Shown here: in pieces, positions 59,601 to 64,000 of the stretch
How the letters are laid out: the number at the start of each line of letters is the position of its first letter
How positions within the stretch are numbered: the first letter of the stretch is position 1
Assembly (NCBI RefSeq): GCF_020880995.1
Contig: NZ_JAJISD010000004.1
Location: 392,018 to 456,017, forward strand
DNA: 64,000 bases
Reading direction: 5' to 3'
DNA from: Reyranella aquatilis
GTDB lineage: Bacteria > Pseudomonadota > Alphaproteobacteria > Reyranellales > Reyranellaceae
Notes under the pieces: generated by a model
What the model was told of the DNA's origin: nothing
Database searches by the model: none
Seen by the model: the letters and a program-made list of their open reading frames with translations, nothing else
Program-made: the position numbers and the translations under genes

Positions 59601-60499
59601 GTCTGGATTTCTCCGCCGTCCCCCGCATGGAGGATGGCCGCACCGCCGCCGAGCATATCGAAGAGGTCGCCGCGAAGTCGCAGATCGTGCGCGTGCCGAT
59701 GGGCGCGCGCAGCGCCGGCGGTACCGGCACGATGATGTGGCACGTGTTCGGCGCCGCCCCCGAAAAGCCGATCCTGCTGCTGTTCCATGGCGGTTCGGGC
59801 TCATGGATCCACTGGATCCGCAACGTCCTGCCGCTCAGCGAGCATTTCAGCGTCTACGCCGCCGATCTTCCCGGTCTCGGCGACAGCGACCCGCCCGACG
59901 ACGTGAACGACATCTGGTCGGTGACGCATTGCGTCGAGGCCGCGATGAACGAGCTGCTGCCGAAGGACAGGCGCTTCGCCATCGCCGGTTTCTCGTTCGG
60001 CGGCATGGTCTCGGGCCATATCGCGACCCTGTTCGAGGATCGCATCGAGCGCATCGCCCTGGTCGGCGCCGGCGGCCTCAAGGCCACCCGCAAGCCCGGC
60101 CCGAAGCTGCACAAGCTCCTGCCCGAGATGCCGCCCGAGACGCTGGCGGCCGAGGCGCGGCGCAATCTCGAGATCCTGATGCTGCACGATCCGAAGAACG
60201 TCGACGGCATCGCGATCCACATGCAGATCCTCAACACGACGCGCGCCAAGACGCGCAGCCGCATCATGGGCCAGGCCTTCAAGCTCAGCGAGGTGCTGCC
60301 GCGGGTGAAGACGCCGCTCACCGGCATCTGGGGCGAGTTCGATTCGACGACCTATCCGCACATCCAGGAGCGCATCGATCTCTTCAGGGCGCTGCAACCC
60401 GGCTTCGAGATGAACGTGATTCCCGGCGCCGGCCACTGGGTGGCCTACGAAGCCGCCGACGCCTTCAACCGGACCCTGCTGCGCGTCCTCGCGGCATGA
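59597..60499 (+). CDS. alpha/beta hydrolase
   Basis: The 300-aa protein has the oxyanion element LLLFHGGSGSWIHW (about 61-74), DLPGLGDSDPP, nucleophile GFSFGGMVSG (Ser about 134) and the final His in IPGAGHWVAYE. It is co-translated with the serine hydrolase. The pair, followed by a barrel-like protein and an HpaB-type monooxygenase, suggests a degradation cluster for an aromatic ester, by inference. Confidence 0.9.
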   Translation: MSLDFSAVPRMEDGRTAAEHIEEVAAKSQIVRVPMGARSAGGTGTMMWHVFGAAPEKPILLLFHGGSGSWIHWIRNVLPLSEHFSVYAADLPGLGDSDPPDDVNDIWSVTHCVEAAMNELLPKDRRFAIAGFSFGGMVSGHIATLFEDRIERIALVGAGGLKATRKPGPKLHKLLPEMPPETLAAEARRNLEILMLHDPKNVDGIAIHMQILNTTRAKTRSRIMGQAFKLSEVLPRVKTPLTGIWGEFDSTTYPHIQERIDLFRALQPGFEMNVIPGAGHWVAYEAADAFNRTLLRVLAA

Positions 60500-60509
60500 C
60501 GGTCGCGCG

Positions 60510-61295
60510 ATGACCGCGCGGGCGCGGCCCTCGCCCCGCAAGCCGTTCGCCGCGCTCCTGCTGGCGATGACCCTGGCGGCGTCGCCGGCCGCGGCCCAGC
60601 AGAACGTCGCCAACAATCCGCTGACCGATATCCCCGCCATCCAGGTGCAGAACTACCTGCAGCCGGTGATGAGCGGCCAGCCGGGCAGCGGCGCCGACCA
60701 GCCCTTCCTGCGCGGGATCCTGCCGCACGACACGTTCGGCTGGCCGCAGCTGATGCGCGCCTCGCTCGCCACCGGGACGACGGTGTGGGGACCGGCCGGC
60801 ACCGAGAGCGGACTGGGCGATCTCACGCTGTTCGACGTGCCGCTGTTCCAGCTCGCCAACGCCAAGTTCGGGATAGGCCCGCTGCTGATCCTGCCGACCG
60901 CCACCAGCCCGGTGCTGGGCGAGCGCAAATGGCAGGGCGGCGTGCAGGGCGTCGTGAGCGCGCCCTACGACTGGGGGCTCGCGGCGGCGCTGGTCGCCTA
61001 CCAGCAGGCCTTCGACGGCAGCGCGCGGTCGCTCACCATCCAGCCCTTCCTGTTCTACAATCTCAGCGACGGCTTCTACGTCCGGTCGAGCGGCATCACG
61101 ACCATCGATTTCGGCCGCCAGCGGGCGGTCGTGCCGGTCGGCCTGGGCATCGGCCGGGTCAAGCGCCTGGCCGACGGCAACGTGCTCAACATGTATCTCG
61201 AGCCGCAATACTCGGTGGTGCAGAGCGGGATCGGGCAGCCGAGCTTCCAGGTCTTCGCCGGCTTCAACATCCAGTTCCCGCCGGGGCGCCCGTAA
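60510..61295 (+). CDS. secreted, probable outer-membrane beta-barrel protein
   Basis: The 261-aa protein has a signal peptide (AALLLAMTLAASPAAAQQ). The mature part is rich in alternating strands (FGIGPLLILPTATSP, WGLAAALVAYQQAF, GFYVRSSGITTIDF, VPVGLGIGRVKRL) and ends in an aromatic strand FQVFAGFNIQFPP. It resembles the phenol-degradation MetA-type/transporter barrel proteins of unknown function. It lies 10 bp after the hydrolase gene. Confidence 0.7.
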   Translation: MTARARPSPRKPFAALLLAMTLAASPAAAQQNVANNPLTDIPAIQVQNYLQPVMSGQPGSGADQPFLRGILPHDTFGWPQLMRASLATGTTVWGPAGTESGLGDLTLFDVPLFQLANAKFGIGPLLILPTATSPVLGERKWQGGVQGVVSAPYDWGLAAALVAYQQAFDGSARSLTIQPFLFYNLSDGFYVRSSGITTIDFGRQRAVVPVGLGIGRVKRLADGNVLNMYLEPQYSVVQSGIGQPSFQVFAGFNIQFPPGRP

Positions 61296-61383
61296 GCCTA
61301 TCGGATTTTCCCGGCGCGGCGTCATAATCGCCCCCAACAAGCAGGACAGCCGGATCGGCTGCCACGATGGGGGAGGAAGCGGC

Positions 61384-62835
61384 ATGGGCGCACGGACCGG
61401 TTCGCAGTTTCTCGACGGGCTCCGCAAGACGCGGCGCGAGATCTGGGTCGACGGCGAGAAGATCGCGGACGTCACGGCGCACCCGAAGCTGCGCGGCGGC
61501 GCCGAAAGCCTGGCCGCCCACTTCGACCGGCAGCATGCCTGGGCCGACGAATGCCTGTTCACGCATCCCGACAGCGGCCAGCCCACCAGCGTCAGCCACA
61601 TGATCCCGCGCTCGCACGACGAGCTGCGGCATCGCCATGCCGGGCTGGTGCGGCTGTCGGAAGGCTCGATGGGCATCATGGGCCGCACGCCCGACTACAT
61701 GAACATGAAGTTCGCGGCCTTCGCCTCGGCGCCCGGCGTCTGGGCCGGCGCCGACGGACGCAACGCACAGGGCGCGAAGAACCTGGTGGCGTTCCAGCGG
61801 CGCCTCGCCGAGCAGGACCTGTCGCTCACCCACACGATCATCCAGCCGACCACCGACAAGCGCACCGATGCCAAGCTGCTGGGCAACAAGGTGACGGTGC
61901 GCAAGGTCGGCCAGACAGCCGACGGCATCATCGTCCGCGGCGGCCGCGTGCTGGCCACGCTCGCGCCCTATGCCGACGAGCAGACCGTGTATCCCGGCCA
62001 GCCGATCCCCGCCGGCGCCAGCGAGTACGCCGTCTCCTTCGCGATTCCGCTCGACACGCCCGGGCTGAAATTCCTGTGCCGCGATTCGGCCGCGGCGCCG
62101 GGGGCCGATCCGTTCGACCGGCCGCTGTCGTCGCGCTTCGACGAGCAGGATGCCTTCTGCATCTTCGACGACGTGCTGGTGCCGTGGGACCGCGTCTTCA
62201 TCGACGGCGACGTCGAGATCTACAACTCGATGCGCCAGACCGGCTTCACCATCAACATGACCACCCAGTCGACCGTGCGCGCGCTCACCAAGCTCGAATT
62301 CGCCTACGGCCTCGCCACGCGCATGGCCGAGCTGATCGGCGACCATGCGCCGGCGACGATGGAGATGCTGGGCGAACTGGCCTGCTACGTCCGCATGACC
62401 GCCAATGCCCTCGAACTGTCGCTGGAGCAGGCCGCGCCGCGCGAGGACGGCGTGTGGTTCCCCCGGGGCGCACCGCTCGAGCCGCTGCGCGCGATGCTGC
62501 CCGTGTGGATGCCGCGGGTGGCCGAGATCATCACCCTGATCGGCAGCCACAACCTGCTGACGACGCCCAGCCGCGCCCAGTTCGACGATCCCGGCCTGCG
62601 GCCGCTGATCGACGAGATGCTGGGCGGCGCCGACGGCGCGGCGGCCGACGACCGGGCGGCGGTGTTCCGCCTGGCCTGGGATTTCGTCGGCTCGGCGCTG
62701 GCGGGACGCGGCTTCCTCTACGAGCGCTTCTACCTGACCTCGGCCGCGCGCAACAAACAGATGCTGCACCAGCGCTTCTTCGACCGGACCCGCTCGCAGG
62801 CCCTGGTCGATGATATGCTGTCGCGGGCCCGCTGA
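61384..62835 (+). CDS. 4-hydroxyphenylacetate 3-monooxygenase (HpaB) family oxygenase
   Basis: The 483-aa protein has the HpaB N-terminal domain (RTGSQFLDGLRKTRREIWVDG) and the acyl-CoA-dehydrogenase-like FADH2-binding core (IMGRTPDYMN, TIIQPTTDK, DDVLVPWDRVFIDGDVE). It hydroxylates phenols with reduced flavin from a separate reductase; no HpaC-like reductase is nearby. The substrate is unknown; pyoverdine/chlorophenol members are similar. Confidence 0.9.
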   Translation: MGARTGSQFLDGLRKTRREIWVDGEKIADVTAHPKLRGGAESLAAHFDRQHAWADECLFTHPDSGQPTSVSHMIPRSHDELRHRHAGLVRLSEGSMGIMGRTPDYMNMKFAAFASAPGVWAGADGRNAQGAKNLVAFQRRLAEQDLSLTHTIIQPTTDKRTDAKLLGNKVTVRKVGQTADGIIVRGGRVLATLAPYADEQTVYPGQPIPAGASEYAVSFAIPLDTPGLKFLCRDSAAAPGADPFDRPLSSRFDEQDAFCIFDDVLVPWDRVFIDGDVEIYNSMRQTGFTINMTTQSTVRALTKLEFAYGLATRMAELIGDHAPATMEMLGELACYVRMTANALELSLEQAAPREDGVWFPRGAPLEPLRAMLPVWMPRVAEIITLIGSHNLLTTPSRAQFDDPGLRPLIDEMLGGADGAAADDRAAVFRLAWDFVGSALAGRGFLYERFYLTSAARNKQMLHQRFFDRTRSQALVDDMLSRAR

Positions 62836-62863
62836 AGACATCACCCCCGGGAAGGGAACGACC

Positions 62864-63832
62864 ATGACCAACCTGCTCTGTGTCGGCACCGCCGGCATGT
62901 CCGTGTGGTTCAGCCGCGACGACGGCGAGACCTGGATCCGGCCCTATATCGAATCCGGCCTCTATCTCGAGGCGCGCGTCTGGGCGCTGTCGGCCCATCC
63001 GCAGCGGCCGGGCGAAGTGCTGGCCGGCACCGATTCCGGCCTCTACCGCTGGAACGAGGGCGACCAGAAATGGACGCACCTGCCCTCGCTGCTCGACGAC
63101 TACGACATCTGGGCGATGGCGCAGGCGCCGGACGATCCCGACACTATCGTGGTCGGCACCCAGCCCGCGCACATCTTCGTCTCGACCGACGGCGGCAGGA
63201 GCTTCGCCCCGGCACAAGGCTCGTTCGCCGACGCCTGCATCTTCGTCGGCAAGCCGAGGGTGACGCAGATCCTGTTCGATCCGGTCGACCGGGACACGCT
63301 GTGGGCCGGCGTCGAGATCGACGGCGTACACCGCTCGACCGATCGCGGCCGCACCTGGAAGAAGGTCGGCCAGGGCATCAACTCCGAGGACATCCACGGC
63401 CTCGCGGTGATTCGCAACGGATCGAAGCTGGTCTACGCCACGACCAACCGCGGCCTGAACCTGAGCCGCGACAATGGCGAGACCTTCGCCTTCCAGGAAC
63501 TCGATTCGCCCTGGCAATACACCCGCACCATCGTGCCCCGCGCCGACGGCGACGCGACGGTGTTCCTGACCAACGGCAACGGCCCGCCGGGCTCGACCGG
63601 CCGGCTGCTGCGCAGCACCGACCATGGCGCGCACTGGCAGGACGCGAAGCTCCCGGGCGACCTCAACTCGACACCGTGGACTGTGGCGACGCATCCCTCG
63701 AACCCGAAGCTGATCTTCGTCTGCTCCAACCTCGGCCAACTCTTCCGCTCGACCGACGGCGGCGACACCTGGACCAAGCTCCCGCGCGAGTTCGGCGAGG
63801 TGCGCAGCACGATCTGGCAACCGCTGCCCTGA
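62864..63832 (+). CDS. Asp-box (BNR/sortilin-like) beta-propeller protein
   Basis: The 322-aa protein has at least six Asp-box repeats of the form S-x-D-x-G-x-T/S-W/F: SRDDGETW, STDGGRSF, STDRGRTW, SRDNGETF, STDHGAHW, STDGGDTW. It forms a propeller like VPS10/sortilin or photosystem-assembly YCF48 proteins. There is no signal peptide. It starts 28 bp after the HpaB gene and may be its partner. There is no sialidase catalytic pattern. Confidence 0.87.
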   Translation: MTNLLCVGTAGMSVWFSRDDGETWIRPYIESGLYLEARVWALSAHPQRPGEVLAGTDSGLYRWNEGDQKWTHLPSLLDDYDIWAMAQAPDDPDTIVVGTQPAHIFVSTDGGRSFAPAQGSFADACIFVGKPRVTQILFDPVDRDTLWAGVEIDGVHRSTDRGRTWKKVGQGINSEDIHGLAVIRNGSKLVYATTNRGLNLSRDNGETFAFQELDSPWQYTRTIVPRADGDATVFLTNGNGPPGSTGRLLRSTDHGAHWQDAKLPGDLNSTPWTVATHPSNPKLIFVCSNLGQLFRSTDGGDTWTKLPREFGEVRSTIWQPLP

Positions 63833-63833
63833 A

Positions 63834-63880
63834 CACCCACCGCCGCCCACACCAACACACACCCACGCCCACACCCACAA
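63834..63880. repeat. CCCACA-type low-complexity tract
   Basis: About 47 bases of CCCACAC/CACACC-like sequence with almost no G or T on the plus strand lie between the Asp-box gene and the palindromic half-copy. Confidence 0.7.
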
Positions 63881-63907
63881 CCTCATCCTGAGCGACCGTC
63901 GTGAGGG
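63881..63907. repeat. half-copy of the intergenic palindrome at the IS110-type insertion edge
   Basis: CCTCATCCTGAGCG matches the outer arm of the repeats at 7051 and (as complement) 54451. No returning arm is seen before the transposase coding end at 63908, so the copy may be cut by the element. Confidence 0.6.
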
Positions 63908-64000
63908 TCAAGCGTTTGCCCATGGCTTTTTGTCCCTGAGGATTGCGTTGAGGATGGTCACGAGCTTGCGCATGCAGGCGACGATGGCGACCTTTGCGGG
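63908..64000 (-). CDS. IS110-family transposase, C-terminal fragment (runs off the window)
   Basis: The minus strand reads 30 codons and a TGA. The peptide PAKVAIVACMRKLV then TILNAILRDKKPWANA is the characteristic C-terminal end of IS110-family transposases (DEDD type, RuvC-like). The 5' part lies outside the window, so completeness cannot be judged. Confidence 0.85.
   Translation of the reverse strand, partial: PAKVAIVACMRKLVTILNAILRDKKPWANA

Overview
The window is a GC-rich (about two thirds G+C by eye) chromosomal segment of an alphaproteobacterium. Four things point there. The block miaB-phoH-ybeY-corC-lnt-XRE-metK has the order usual in that class. There are two SAM-II riboswitches, a class found mostly in alphaproteobacteria. 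A RegB/RegA-type redox two-component pair and an olsBA-type ornithine-lipid pair are present, as are MmcB, DUF2333 and TIGR02186 genes. A Rhodospirillales- or Reyranella-like organism would fit, but the genus cannot be fixed from the sequence alone. No rRNA, CRISPR array or prophage was seen. The only clear mobile DNA is the 3' end of an IS110-family transposase at the right edge.

Layout. 1-13 kb: a membrane/periplasmic molybdenum hydroxylase with its cytochrome c; an operon of a ThDP enzyme, a thioredoxin-like protein interrupted by one in-frame UGA, and a DUF3299-like/M19 dipeptidase fusion; a MoxR ATPase with its VWA partner; a cytochrome b561/cytochrome c' divergent pair; a TetR regulator; and a 685-bp non-coding region that holds an ordered set of RNA-like stems. 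13-20 kb: Sel1-repeat proteins, MmcB, a type I secretion ABC exporter, then metK under a SAM-II riboswitch. 20-30 kb: the housekeeping block (lnt, corC, ybeY, phoH, miaB), olsA/olsB, fur, tusA-like, rimI, tsaB. 30-39 kb: D-Ala-D-Ala dipeptidase, Bax-like glucosaminidase, NfuA, UspA, a TIGR02186/TSUP/DUF2333 operon, an esterase/MFS pair, a MarR/kinase pair. 39-52 kb: gloB, a methyltransferase, a GNAT-metallophosphoesterase fusion, metX-metW behind a SAM-II riboswitch with terminator, the divergent chorismate mutase-hisC-tyrC aromatic cluster, ChaC, TetR and metC-like genes. 52-64 kb: acyl-CoA dehydrogenase, tRNA-Gly(CCC), a DpgC-like protein, RegAB, NUDIX, pyrC, hydrolases, an HpaB-type monooxygenase, an Asp-box protein and the IS110 remnant.

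Themes. Methionine/SAM metabolism is spread over the window (metK, metX, metW, a metC-like gene). Its first committed step and its end point are both governed by SAM-II aptamers, one coupled to a terminator and one without an evident terminator. Sulfur and redox chemistry recurs (the Sec-candidate redoxin, TusA-like, NfuA, TSUP exporter, RegAB, cytochromes). Long imperfect palindromes punctuate the intergenic spaces and probably form one dispersed repeat family.

The most interesting candidates are the UGA-containing redoxin at 4255-5313 (probable selenoprotein, WxSW-U-G-C), the structured RNA-like region at 11566-11727 with a shared TGCA-box upstream, the SAM-II/antiterminator arrangement before metX, and two unusual fusions (DUF3299-M19 and GNAT-metallophosphoesterase).
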